Assembly: GCA_030655215.1 (NCBI GenBank)
Contig: JAURVZ010000071.1
Span: forward strand, 1-64,000
Direction: 5' to 3'
DNA: 64,000 bases
DNA from: Pseudolabrys sp.
GTDB lineage: Bacteria; Pseudomonadota; Alphaproteobacteria; Rhizobiales; Xanthobacteraceae
Shown here in pieces: positions 1 through 7,797 of this stretch (positions are counted from its first letter, which is position 1; each line of letters opens with the position of its first letter). The position numbers and the translations under genes are program-made. The notes below the pieces were generated by a model. It was not told the DNA's origin, did no database searches, and saw only the letters and a list, made by a program, of their open reading frames with translations.

Positions 1-1044
1 GGCCATCCCAACATGATCCTCGATGACGGCGGCGACGCCACCATGTACGTCCATCTCGGCCTGCGCGCTGAGAACGGCGACACTGCCTTCCTCGACGCGC
101 CGTCGTCGGACGAAGAAGTGATTTTCTTCAAGCTCCTGAAGAAGCAGCTCAAGGAAAAGCCGAAGGGCTATTTCGCCGAGATGGCCGCGAGCATCAAGGG
201 TGTCTCCGAAGAGACGACCACCGGCGTGCATCGCCTGTACGACATGCAGAAGGCCGGCACCCTGCTGTGGCCCGCCATCAACGTCAACGACTCGGTCACC
301 AAGTCGAAGTTCGACAATCTCTACGGCTGCCGTGAATCGCTGGTCGATGGCATCCGCCGCGGCACCGACGTCATGATGTCGGGCAAGATCGCCATGGTCG
401 CCGGCTTCGGCGACGTCGGCAAAGGCTCGGCCGCCTCGCTGCGCCAGGCCGGCTGCCGCGTCATGGTGTCCGAAATCGATCCGATCTGCGCGCTGCAGGC
501 GGCGATGGAAGGCTACCAGGTCGTCACCATGGAAGACGCCGCGCCGCAGGCCGACATCTTCGTCACCGCGACCGGCAACAAGGACATCATCACGATCGAG
601 CACATGCGCGCGATGAAGGATCGCGCCATCGTCTGCAACATCGGCCACTTCGACAACGAGATCCAGATCTCGACCTTGAAGAACCTGAAGTGGGACAACA
701 TCAAGCCGCAGGTTGACGAGATCACCTTCCCGGACGGCCACCGCATCATCATGCTGTCGGAAGGCCGTTTGGTGAACCTCGGCAACGCCATGGGTCACCC
801 GAGCTTCGTCATGTCGGCGTCCTTCACCAACCAGACCTTGGCGCAGATCGAACTCTGGGCCAATAACAAGGACGCAAAGTACAAGAAGGAAGTCTACGTC
901 CTGCCGAAGTCGCTCGACGAGAAGGTCGCGCGCCTGCATCTCGCCAAGATCGGCGTCCGCCTGACCGAATTGAAGAAGGACCAGGCTGACTATATCGGCG
1001 TCAAGCAGGAAGGCCCGTACAAGGCCGACCACTACCGGTACTAG
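1..1044 (+). CDS. ahcY: S-adenosylhomocysteine hydrolase, 3' part (5' end outside window)
   Basis: Reversibly hydrolyses S-adenosylhomocysteine to adenosine and homocysteine in the cytosol, with bound NAD. The reading frame is open from base 1, so about 347 C-terminal residues of a protein usually near 470 are present and the true start lies upstream. Visible are DDGGD near the left edge, the bacterial insert rich in Lys/Glu (about residues 20-75), the [10 protein letters not shown] motif, the Rossmann motif [11 protein letters not shown] (about residue 135) and the canonical terminal KADHYRY, so the 3' end is intact. It is followed by two hairpins and a membrane-anchored adenosine deaminase on the same strand. 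Identity is certain. Confidence 0.97.
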   Translation, partial: GHPNMILDDGGDATMYVHLGLRAENGDTAFLDAPSSDEEVIFFKLLKKQLKEKPKGYFAEMAASIKGVSEETTTGVHRLYDMQKAGTLLWPAINVNDSVTKSKFDNLYGCRESLVDGIRRGTDVMMSGKIAMVAGFGDVGKGSAASLRQAGCRVMVSEIDPICALQAAMEGYQVVTMEDAAPQADIFVTATGNKDIITIEHMRAMKDRAIVCNIGHFDNEIQISTLKNLKWDNIKPQVDEITFPDGHRIIMLSEGRLVNLGNAMGHPSFVMSASFTNQTLAQIELWANNKDAKYKKEVYVLPKSLDEKVARLHLAKIGVRLTELKKDQADYIGVKQEGPYKADHYRY

Positions 1045-1054
1045 GCTCAACGAC

Positions 1055-1073
1055 GCGCGGCGCTAAGCCGCGC
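1055..1073 (+). terminator. Hairpin downstream of ahcY
   Basis: A 7-bp GC stem (GCGCGGC / GCCGCGC) with the loop GCTAA starts 10 bases after the ahcY stop. No clear T-run follows, so it is either a weak terminator or a 3'-end stabilising hairpin. Confidence 0.4.
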
Positions 1074-1090
1074 TCGATTGCCTCAATTCT

Positions 1091-1131
1091 TTCCCCGGCC
1101 CACCCTATAGTGCGCCGGGGAAAATCTTTTT
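1091..1131 (+). terminator. Stem-loop plus T-run ending at the adenosine deaminase start codon
   Basis: Arms TTCCCCGGC (1091-1099) and GCCGGGGAA (1114-1122) form a 9-bp perfect stem with a 14-base loop, followed by AATCTTTTT and immediately by the ATG at 1132. The shape is that of an intrinsic terminator for ahcY. The only purine-rich candidate ribosome-binding site for the next gene (GGGG, 1117-1120) is inside the right arm, so the hairpin could also control that gene. Confidence 0.6.
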
Positions 1132-2658
1132 ATGGCGTTACGCGTGCGTACAACGAAACTGGACAAACGAACCCTGCGCACCGCCGGCATCACGCTGGCT
1201 GCTGTCGCGTTCATTGCCGCCGTCACCGCCACTGCCTGGCTGGCCGCGCATTGGGACGCCACGATCTCCTCCGCCATGTTGACGCAGGCGCGCGATAATC
1301 CGACCGCCTTGCGCCAGTTCCTCGGCCGCATGCCGAAGGGCGGCGACCTGCACACCCATCTGTCCGGCGCGGTCTATGCCGAGCGCTTCGTCGAATGGGC
1401 CATTGCCGACGGCCAATGCCTGCGCACCGCCGACTGGACCATCGTCAATCCGCCCTGTGCCGACGGCACCGTGACTATGCAGGAGGCGACGCGCGATCAG
1501 GCTGCCCGCGACAAGCTCATCAATGCGCTGTCGATGCGTGGCCATGAGGATAACCACGAGCAGACCGGCCATGACCGCTTCTTCGCAACCTTCACCCGCT
1601 TCGGCGAAGTGTCACGGCGCCATTTCGCCGACATGGTGCTCGACCAGCTCGTCACCTATCAGGACCAGGCCACGCAATATGCCGAGCTGATGGTGTCCTT
1701 TGCCGGCGGCGCCGAGCGCAAGATTTTCGTCGATGCCCTCGCCGGCCACGCGACATTTGACGACAAGCTCGACGCGCTCAACGCCGCCGGCCTTGGCCCT
1801 TGGGTCGAGGCGCGTAAGGCCGACCTCGCCCGTGAGATCGAGACCATCGAGAGCAAGCTCGCCTGCGACATCAACCGGACAAGGCCGGGCTGCAAGGTCA
1901 CCTTCCGCTTCATCGCGCAGATCTCGCGCAACAACACGCTCAACGATGTCTTCGTGCAGACGGCGATTGCCGCGGCGCTGGCGCGCATCGAGCCGATGGT
2001 GGTCGGCTTCAACTATGTGCAGCCCGAGGACGCGACCATCGCGCTGAAGGATTACAGCGCGCATATGCGCATCATCGCCTATCTCGCGACGAACCCGGCT
2101 GACGCCAAGCCGGTGAATGTCGCGCTGCATGCCGGCGAGCTGTGGCTCGGCCTGGTGCCGCCGCATGAGCTGACCTTCCATATTGGCGAAGCGGTCAACA
2201 TCGCCGGCGCCAAGCGCATCGGCCACGGCACGTCGCTGGCGTTCGAACGCGACGCCGACCAGTTGCTCAAGATCATGCGCGAGCGCGGCATTGCCGTCGA
2301 AATCAACCTGAGCAGCAACGATATGGTGCTCGGCGTGCGCGGCAAGGAACATCCATTCCCGGCCTACCGCGCCGCCGATGTACCGGTCGTGCTGTCGACT
2401 GACGATCACGGCGTCCAGCGCACCGACCTGACCAATGAATATGTCCGCGCCGCGCGCGACTACAAGCTCACCTACGCGACGCTGAAGCGGCTGGCGCGGG
2501 CGTCGCTGGTGCATTCGTTTCTGCCGGAGCCGGACAAGCGCAAGGAACTTGAACGCTTCGACACCAAGCTGAAAGAGTTCGAACGCTCAAACAGCCGCCG
2601 CACGACCATCATCGAGGGCCTGAAGCTGATCGCCGGACACGCCGCAGCGCCGCGCTAA
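1132..2658 (+). CDS. Membrane-anchored (secreted-type) adenosine deaminase family protein
   Basis: Metal-dependent adenosine deaminase family, 508 residues, probably converting adenosine to inosine and ammonia. Metal ligands and catalytic residues are visible: H74 and H76 in GDLHTHLSG, the His of HAGELW (about 333), the His of RIGHGTS (about 365) and the Asp pair of STDDHG (about 424-425). An uncleaved-looking hydrophobic segment at about residues 17-40 after a basic N-terminus suggests a signal anchor. Four cysteines in the catalytic part fit an oxidising compartment, so I infer a periplasmic enzyme. It is longer than cytosolic Add (about 340) and resembles the secreted ADGF/CECR1 group. It overlaps the convergent ThDP enzyme by 4 bases. 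Exact substrate is not proven. Confidence 0.85.
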   Translation: MALRVRTTKLDKRTLRTAGITLAAVAFIAAVTATAWLAAHWDATISSAMLTQARDNPTALRQFLGRMPKGGDLHTHLSGAVYAERFVEWAIADGQCLRTADWTIVNPPCADGTVTMQEATRDQAARDKLINALSMRGHEDNHEQTGHDRFFATFTRFGEVSRRHFADMVLDQLVTYQDQATQYAELMVSFAGGAERKIFVDALAGHATFDDKLDALNAAGLGPWVEARKADLAREIETIESKLACDINRTRPGCKVTFRFIAQISRNNTLNDVFVQTAIAAALARIEPMVVGFNYVQPEDATIALKDYSAHMRIIAYLATNPADAKPVNVALHAGELWLGLVPPHELTFHIGEAVNIAGAKRIGHGTSLAFERDADQLLKIMRERGIAVEINLSSNDMVLGVRGKEHPFPAYRAADVPVVLSTDDHGVQRTDLTNEYVRAARDYKLTYATLKRLARASLVHSFLPEPDKRKELERFDTKLKEFERSNSRRTTIIEGLKLIAGHAAAPR

Positions 2659-4361
2659 CCGGCGGTGATGATGTTGAGCAGCGCCTGCCGGCCTTCGACC
2701 TGCACGGCGTGCAGCGCCTTCGCCAAAGCCTCCGGCAGCGCCGCCGGATCGTCAACGCGGGCGCCGTAGCCGCCATTGGCCTGCACCACCTGCTCGAAGG
2801 CGGTGTCGACCGTGAAGTCGCTCAGCGGTTGGCGGTTGCTCTGCACGGCAAGGCCTTCCGGATACATCGAGCGGTTGGCGCGCCGCACCGACTCCCAGCC
2901 GCCATTGTTGAAGACAATGACCAACAGCGGCAGGTTCTCGGCCTGCGAGACGTAATGCGCCGCCAGCGGATTGTTGAAGATGTAGGCGCCGTCACCGAGC
3001 GAGGCGACCACAAGCTTATCCGGCGACGCGAGCTTGATGCCGAGCGCAGCGCCGAGACCCCAGCCGAGCCCGCCGGCCGAAGCGAGACGGAAGCTGCTGC
3101 CGGTGCGGTTCAGCTTGGCCTGATCGGGATCGAAGGCGCTCTCGCCGACATAGATCGCATCCGGTCCGCAGGCTTCGGCAATGCAGCGCGACGCCCAGGC
3201 CGGATCGATCGGCCGGCGCGACTTCACATTGTCCACCTTGGCGTCAAAGTCCTTCAAGAAGGCGGCACGGCGCTCGGCCAGGCGGCCGCGCCGCGCGTCT
3301 ATGGCGTCCGTAGCAACGGCCTCCTTGGCCAGCGCAGCGGTCAGCAGCGGCAAAGCATGCTCCGACGCGCCGGTCAGCACGGCATCCGCCGGGAAGCCGC
3401 GGATCGGTTCGCGCAGGAACATCGGTTCGAGACCGAGCTGGATGACTTTGGCGCCGTCCTGCGGATGTTCCATGCCCGGCAGCCACGGCACATCGCATTC
3501 AATGGCGAAGACGAGATCGGCTTCCGCCAGCAGCTTGCCGGGCATGGAGCCGAAATACATCGGATGATCGAAGCCGATATTGTGGAAGCGCGGGTGATGA
3601 TTGACCACCGGAATGGCGAAGCGCTCAGCGAATGCTTCAAGTGCCGCCACCGACGCCGCATCGCGGCCGACATCGGCGGTAACGATCAGCGGGTTCTTCG
3701 CCTTGGCGATCATCGCCGCGGCGCGTGCAATTTCGTCCGGATGCGGCACCGGCGCCGGCGCCGGGCGCATGCGGCTTTCGGCGCGGTCGAGTTCGCCATC
3801 AAGCGGCGATGCAATCACCTCACGCGGCAGCGACAGATAGACTGGACCGCGCGGCTCGCTCATCGCCACCTGGAAGGCGCGGTCGACGACCGTGCGTAGT
3901 TGCGCGGCGGTGCGCAGTTCGTAGTCCCATTTGACGTGCATGCGCAGCATGCCGGCTTGGTCGTACATTTCCTGCGCCCAATGGATGACGCGGTTGCGCG
4001 CGCCATGCGGGCCGCTTTCATGCACCGGCGAACGGCCGGCGGTGAACAGGATCGGCACTTTCTGGTCGGCGGCATTGATGACGTTGCAGATGCCGTTGGC
4101 GGTGCCGACCTGTACATGCACCATCACCGCCTGGGCGCGGCCGGTGATCTGGTAATAGCCATGCGCCATCGCGACAGCGACGGCTTCATGCGGCACGATC
4201 ACCGGCTTCGGCACTTTCCGCCCGAGCGCCGCGGCCTGCGAGAAGGCCTCAACGATCGGCGCGAAGTCGGTACCGGCATTGCCGAAGAAATAATCGACGC
4301 CATTCGCCGACAGCAAAGCGAGATAGCCGTCGGCGACCGACAGTTTGGTTTCTTCAGCCAT
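2655..4361 (-). CDS. Thiamine diphosphate-dependent enzyme (acetolactate synthase / benzoylformate decarboxylase superfamily)
   Basis: A 568-residue ThDP enzyme with the usual three domains: PYR domain (1-170) carrying the cofactor-activating Glu59 in VPHEA, a central domain (about 190-330) and a PP domain (about 370-560) with the GDG...NN ThDP/Mg motif at about residues 454-482. The family carries out carboligation or decarboxylation of 2-oxo acids. The substrate cannot be read from sequence, and I do not see the marks of the biosynthetic IlvB. The start has a GGAAGA ribosome site 7 bases upstream. It lies 51 bases downstream of a TctC-type binding protein on the same strand, so it may process what that system imports. 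Confidence 0.85.
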   Translation of the reverse strand: MAEETKLSVADGYLALLSANGVDYFFGNAGTDFAPIVEAFSQAAALGRKVPKPVIVPHEAVAVAMAHGYYQITGRAQAVMVHVQVGTANGICNVINAADQKVPILFTAGRSPVHESGPHGARNRVIHWAQEMYDQAGMLRMHVKWDYELRTAAQLRTVVDRAFQVAMSEPRGPVYLSLPREVIASPLDGELDRAESRMRPAPAPVPHPDEIARAAAMIAKAKNPLIVTADVGRDAASVAALEAFAERFAIPVVNHHPRFHNIGFDHPMYFGSMPGKLLAEADLVFAIECDVPWLPGMEHPQDGAKVIQLGLEPMFLREPIRGFPADAVLTGASEHALPLLTAALAKEAVATDAIDARRGRLAERRAAFLKDFDAKVDNVKSRRPIDPAWASRCIAEACGPDAIYVGESAFDPDQAKLNRTGSSFRLASAGGLGWGLGAALGIKLASPDKLVVASLGDGAYIFNNPLAAHYVSQAENLPLLVIVFNNGGWESVRRANRSMYPEGLAVQSNRQPLSDFTVDTAFEQVVQANGGYGARVDDPAALPEALAKALHAVQVEGRQALLNIITAG

Positions 4362-4412
4362 GTATTTGTCTTCCGGTCTTAACGCTTGGATCTTAAGTGA
4401 CGTGGCCGGCTG

Positions 4413-5375
4413 CTACTTGCCGGCCGTCTTTTTGGCGACATCGGCCCAGTAGACAAGCTCGCCTTCGACGAACTTCTGATACTCGTCGGAGGGACCGCCA
4501 ACCGCGGTCGATCCCATTTTCTCGAATGATGCGATCAGTTCGGGATTCTTCAGCGCCTTGTTCACCGCCGCATTGATCTTGTCGACGATCGGCTTTGGCG
4601 TGCCGGCCGGCGCACTGATGCCGTGCCAGATAACCGCCTGCACATTTGCCACACCGGCTTCCGCCATTGTCGGCACATCCGGCGCCGCAGGCGAGCGCTT
4701 CGGCGACGTCACGGCAAGACCGCGCATCGTACCCGACGCCATATGCGACAGGGCAATCGGGCTGTTCGCGAACATGCCTTGCACATGGCCGGCGAGCACG
4801 TCGGTCACCGAGAAATTATCACCGCGATAGCCGACTTCGTTCAGCTCGATACCGGCGTTGACGGCAAACAGCGACAGGATCAGCTTGGTCAGCGTGCCGG
4901 TGCCGTTATGCGCGAAGTTCAGCCCGTTCGGCTTCGTCTTGGCCAGCGCAATCAGTTCGGCCACCGACTTTGCCGGCAGTTGCGAATTGACGACGAGGAC
5001 GAAGGGATTTTCCGCGACCTTGGAAATATGCGCATAGGCCTTCGGATCGAAATTCAGCGAGGGAATGGTCGCGGCAACAACCGGCAGCGAGATTGACGAC
5101 CACACCAAAGTGTAACCATCGGGCGCAGCCTTGGTCGCTTCGGCAAAGCCGAGAGCACCGCCGGCGCCGACGCGATTTTCGACATAGATCTGCTGGCCGA
5201 GATCGGGCGACATGGCTTGCGTGACAGCGCGCCCCAAGACGTCGGCGGCGCCACCGGCCGCGAACGGCATGATCATCTTGATCGGACGATCGGGATAATT
5301 CTGCGCCTGTGCCGGCAACGACGACAGCGCCATCACGGAACACAGAACAGCAAGCACCGATTTTTTAAGCGTCAT
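4413..5375 (-). CDS. Tripartite tricarboxylate transporter (TctC/Bug) substrate-binding protein, copy 1
   Basis: Periplasmic binding protein of the TTT family, 320 residues from the ATG at 5375. An upstream in-frame extension exists but carries no signal peptide at its front, whereas this start opens directly with one, cleaved after AQA near residue 25. Family landmarks are YPDRPIKMIMPFAAGG, PDGYTLVW, HNGTGTLTKL and YRGDNF. Such proteins bind carboxylates or aromatic acids for a TctAB permease, which is absent from the window. It is a close tandem paralogue of the next gene upstream (5515-6489). Palindromic operator-like sites lie at 5392-5403 and 5424-5435. Confidence 0.93.
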   Translation of the reverse strand: MTLKKSVLAVLCSVMALSSLPAQAQNYPDRPIKMIMPFAAGGAADVLGRAVTQAMSPDLGQQIYVENRVGAGGALGFAEATKAAPDGYTLVWSSISLPVVAATIPSLNFDPKAYAHISKVAENPFVLVVNSQLPAKSVAELIALAKTKPNGLNFAHNGTGTLTKLILSLFAVNAGIELNEVGYRGDNFSVTDVLAGHVQGMFANSPIALSHMASGTMRGLAVTSPKRSPAAPDVPTMAEAGVANVQAVIWHGISAPAGTPKPIVDKINAAVNKALKNPELIASFEKMGSTAVGGPSDEYQKFVEGELVYWADVAKKTAGK

Positions 5376-5391
5376 CGTTCGACTCCAATTG

Positions 5392-5435
5392 CTGCCCGGA
5401 CAATATCGGATACAGCGCCAAACTTGTCCAGACAA
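5392..5435 (-). promoter_or_regulatory. Two operator-like palindromes upstream of tctC copy 1
   Basis: CTGCCCGGACAA (5392-5403) and TTGTCCAGACAA (5424-5435) both match the perfect palindrome TTGTCCGGACAA found in front of the paralogue (6548-6559), with two and one differences. Their centres are 32 bases apart, about three helical turns, which fits cooperative binding of dimers. The shape resembles operators of FadR-subfamily GntR repressors; no such regulator is in the window. Confidence 0.5.
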
Positions 5436-5450
5436 ATACCCAGACGCGGT

Positions 5451-5486
5451 TCCGGTGCGCGCGGCATCATGGCCGCGCGCACCGGA
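5451..5486. terminator. 15-bp perfect inverted repeat between the two tctC paralogues
   Basis: Arms at 5451-5465 and 5472-5486 are perfectly complementary over 15 bp with a 6-base loop ATCATG. The element starts 29 bases past the stop of the upstream minus-strand gene. No T-run follows on the minus strand, so it may be a strong hairpin that stabilises the first message or limits read-through. Confidence 0.5.
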
Positions 5487-5514
5487 GCATTCAGAAGCCG
5501 TGTAAAGACCGCCT

Positions 5515-6489
5515 TTATTTGCCGGCCTCTTTGGCGCGCTTGGCGGCGGCGCCCCAATACTTCGTCTCGGAACGCACCAGCGCGTCATAGGCTTCCGGCG
5601 TGCTGGCGATCGTTTCGGAACCCGACTGCTGGAAGCGCTCAATGACGACAGGATGGGTTAGCGCCTTGTTCAAGGCTGCATTGAGACGATCGACAATCGG
5701 ACGCGGCATGCCAGCCGGTCCGCTCAAGCCGTGCCAGATATTGGCCTGAAAGTCCGGCACGCCGGCTTCCGTCATGGTCGGCAGGTCCGGCGCGGCAGGC
5801 GACCGCTTCGGCGATGTCACGGCAAGGCCGCGCAACTCGCCATTGCCCATATACGGCAGGGCCACAGGGCTGTTCGAGAACATGCCGTCGACGTGACCGG
5901 CGATGATGTCGACGATCGAGAAGTTGTCACCGCGATAGGCGACCTGGGTGATGTCGATGCCGGCCTGCAACTGCAACAGGTCAAGCGCCAGCTTGGTCAG
6001 CGTGCCGTTGCCATTATGCGCCAGGTTGAGTTTGCCCGGCTTCGATTTGGCGAGCGCGATGAGTTCAGCAACGCTTTTCACCGGCAGCTTCGGATTGACG
6101 ACGAAGATGAAAGGATTCTGCGCAACCGAGCCGATGTGGGTGAAGTCCTTGTCCACGTTGAAAGCCAGCCCGTCCATCGTCACTGCGGTCACCGGCAGCA
6201 GCACGGAGGTCCATGAGATGGTGTAACCATCCGGCGGCGATTGGGCGGTTTGCGCGAAGGCGATGCCGCCGCCATTGCCCGGCGTATTGAGGATGACGAC
6301 GCTCTGGCCGAGGTCCTCCGACATATAGTTCGTGACGATACGCGCCAGCACGTCGGCGCCGCCGCCAGCCGGGAACGGCACGATCATTTTGATCGGCCTG
6401 CTCGGGAAGGTTTGTGCGGCCGCCGGGCCCGGCAGCGCCGCGGCGATGAGTGCCCATAAAACCAACAGTCCGGTCATTTTAACGCGCAT
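5515..6489 (-). CDS. Tripartite tricarboxylate transporter (TctC/Bug) substrate-binding protein, copy 2
   Basis: Periplasmic TTT-family binding protein of 324 residues. The start at 6489 is fixed by a GGAGG ribosome site 6-7 bases upstream; a longer frame upstream is spurious. The signal peptide ends at AAAQ, about residue 26. FPSRPIKMIVPFPAGG, PDGYTISW, HNGNGTLTKL and YRGDNFSI align through the whole length with the gene downstream (4413-5375), showing a tandem duplication with diverged pocket segments. No TctA or TctB gene is present. A perfect TTGTCCGGACAA palindrome lies 59-70 bases upstream. Confidence 0.93.
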   Translation of the reverse strand: MRVKMTGLLVLWALIAAALPGPAAAQTFPSRPIKMIVPFPAGGGADVLARIVTNYMSEDLGQSVVILNTPGNGGGIAFAQTAQSPPDGYTISWTSVLLPVTAVTMDGLAFNVDKDFTHIGSVAQNPFIFVVNPKLPVKSVAELIALAKSKPGKLNLAHNGNGTLTKLALDLLQLQAGIDITQVAYRGDNFSIVDIIAGHVDGMFSNSPVALPYMGNGELRGLAVTSPKRSPAAPDLPTMTEAGVPDFQANIWHGLSGPAGMPRPIVDRLNAALNKALTHPVVIERFQQSGSETIASTPEAYDALVRSETKYWGAAAKRAKEAGK

Positions 6490-6546
6490 GCCTGTCCTCC
6501 AATGTGCTCGTTGGCCGCATTCCATTGGCGGAATGCGCGGTTCCAA

Positions 6547-6560
6547 CTTGTCCGGACAAG
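6547..6560 (-). promoter_or_regulatory. Perfect 14-bp operator-like palindrome upstream of tctC copy 2
   Basis: CTTGTCCGGACAAG is a perfect even palindrome. The same core occurs twice in front of the paralogous gene (5392-5403, 5424-5435) and a one-base-shorter relative precedes the lipase gene (16622-16638). Confidence 0.55.
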
Positions 6561-6571
6561 CTATGCAAATA

Positions 6572-7783
6572 TCAGACCATGCGCGGCGGCACTTCCTCCG
6601 GTGCGTGCAGCGTGAGCAATGCAACCCATCGCTGCGGCTCGATGGTCATCCAGATCATCCAGCCGAGCACGATGAAGGTGAGCAGCGGCTTGACGAAGCG
6701 GTCGAACTCCAGAGCGCCGTGGAAGCCGATCACCAGCACGGCGACGATCAACAGCCAAGCGCGCTGGTCGCGCGCATCGCGGTCGAGCAGCAGCATCGCC
6801 AGCGCGGTCAGCGTCGGCGTCAGCACCAGGAACGACAGGAACTCGTTGCGCGGCCCGAACAGCGTGATGTAGCAGGCCGCGTAAAGCGTGACGGCGATGG
6901 CGAAGACGACGTTGTTCTGCAGCCGCGAGACACGCCACACCAAAGCGAGAATGAACAGCGCCGCAGCAAGCCGGATGGCCGTTTGCACGACATGCGGCAG
7001 GCTGATGCCGATCGTGTCGAGCATGGTGGCGAAGTCGGCCTGATAGATCCATTCGCCGGGCGCGACCGAGGTCAGTTGCTGCAGCTTGATGAACCACAGG
7101 CTGTATTGACCGGCGACATAAGACACATTGCCGAAAGCAAACGGCAACGCCAATGCGGCGACCAGCGCCACAACCAGACCGATGCGCATTTTCGGCTGCG
7201 TCGCACCGCACAGCAGCAACATCACCAGCGATAGCGGCTTGATGATGACGCTGAGGAACAGCCAGAAACACGCCATCAGCCAGTGCCGGCGCATGATTGC
7301 TGCGGCGGCGATCATCATGAAGGCCGTCATGCCGATCTGCGCCTGTACATATTTGAAATTGTACCAGGCGGCCGGAATGTTGATCATCAGCAGGATGCCG
7401 GCGAGATTAATGACCTCGGCGCGCGGCCGCTCCGGCAGCAGCGCCCGCATCAGCACGATCGCAGCGATGCTGAGCGCCAATGCTGCCAGCGTCATGGCGA
7501 TCGCCGCTGCCGCCACTGGGGACAACAACGGCAACGGCCCGAGCACCAACAGCGACACCGGCCAGTACAGATACTCACCGAGCACCGACATGTCGTAGAT
7601 CGGCAGACCGTTCCAGAAATTATGCGCGGCGGTGAGATATGCCTGGAAGGTCGAGCCGAAGCGGCGCGGATGCGTGCGCAACAGCGACGCCACGCAGAAA
7701 GTGAACCAGGCGGCCCAGCCGATCCACGGATAGCGAATGACAATGGCAATGCCGCGCTCCTGCAAGCGCATCACAGCATCCAT
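6572..7783 (-). CDS. GT87-type (DUF2029) polyprenyl-phosphate-sugar glycosyltransferase, membrane protein
   Basis: An integral membrane protein of 403 residues with roughly ten hydrophobic helices. It carries the GT-C features of the GT87 family: an early acidic/aromatic loop (GLPIYDMSVLGEYLYWPV) that resembles the YP-P motif, and long helical stretches. GT87 enzymes transfer mannose or other sugars from polyprenyl-phosphate donors on the outer face of the membrane. A TTG six bases upstream could be read as a start, but the GGGGAG ribosome site sits 7 bases before the ATG at 7783. It follows the GT39 gene by 14 bases, so the two are co-transcribed. Acceptor unknown. Confidence 0.75.
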   Translation of the reverse strand: MDAVMRLQERGIAIVIRYPWIGWAAWFTFCVASLLRTHPRRFGSTFQAYLTAAHNFWNGLPIYDMSVLGEYLYWPVSLLVLGPLPLLSPVAAAAIAMTLAALALSIAAIVLMRALLPERPRAEVINLAGILLMINIPAAWYNFKYVQAQIGMTAFMMIAAAAIMRRHWLMACFWLFLSVIIKPLSLVMLLLCGATQPKMRIGLVVALVAALALPFAFGNVSYVAGQYSLWFIKLQQLTSVAPGEWIYQADFATMLDTIGISLPHVVQTAIRLAAALFILALVWRVSRLQNNVVFAIAVTLYAACYITLFGPRNEFLSFLVLTPTLTALAMLLLDRDARDQRAWLLIVAVLVIGFHGALEFDRFVKPLLTFIVLGWMIWMTIEPQRWVALLTLHAPEEVPPRMV

Positions 7784-7797
7784 GTGCAAACTCCCCC

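Noticed and set aside
2709-3899. 396-codon frame antisense to the ThDP enzyme
   Set aside because: Shadow of a well-supported gene; composition is not protein-like.
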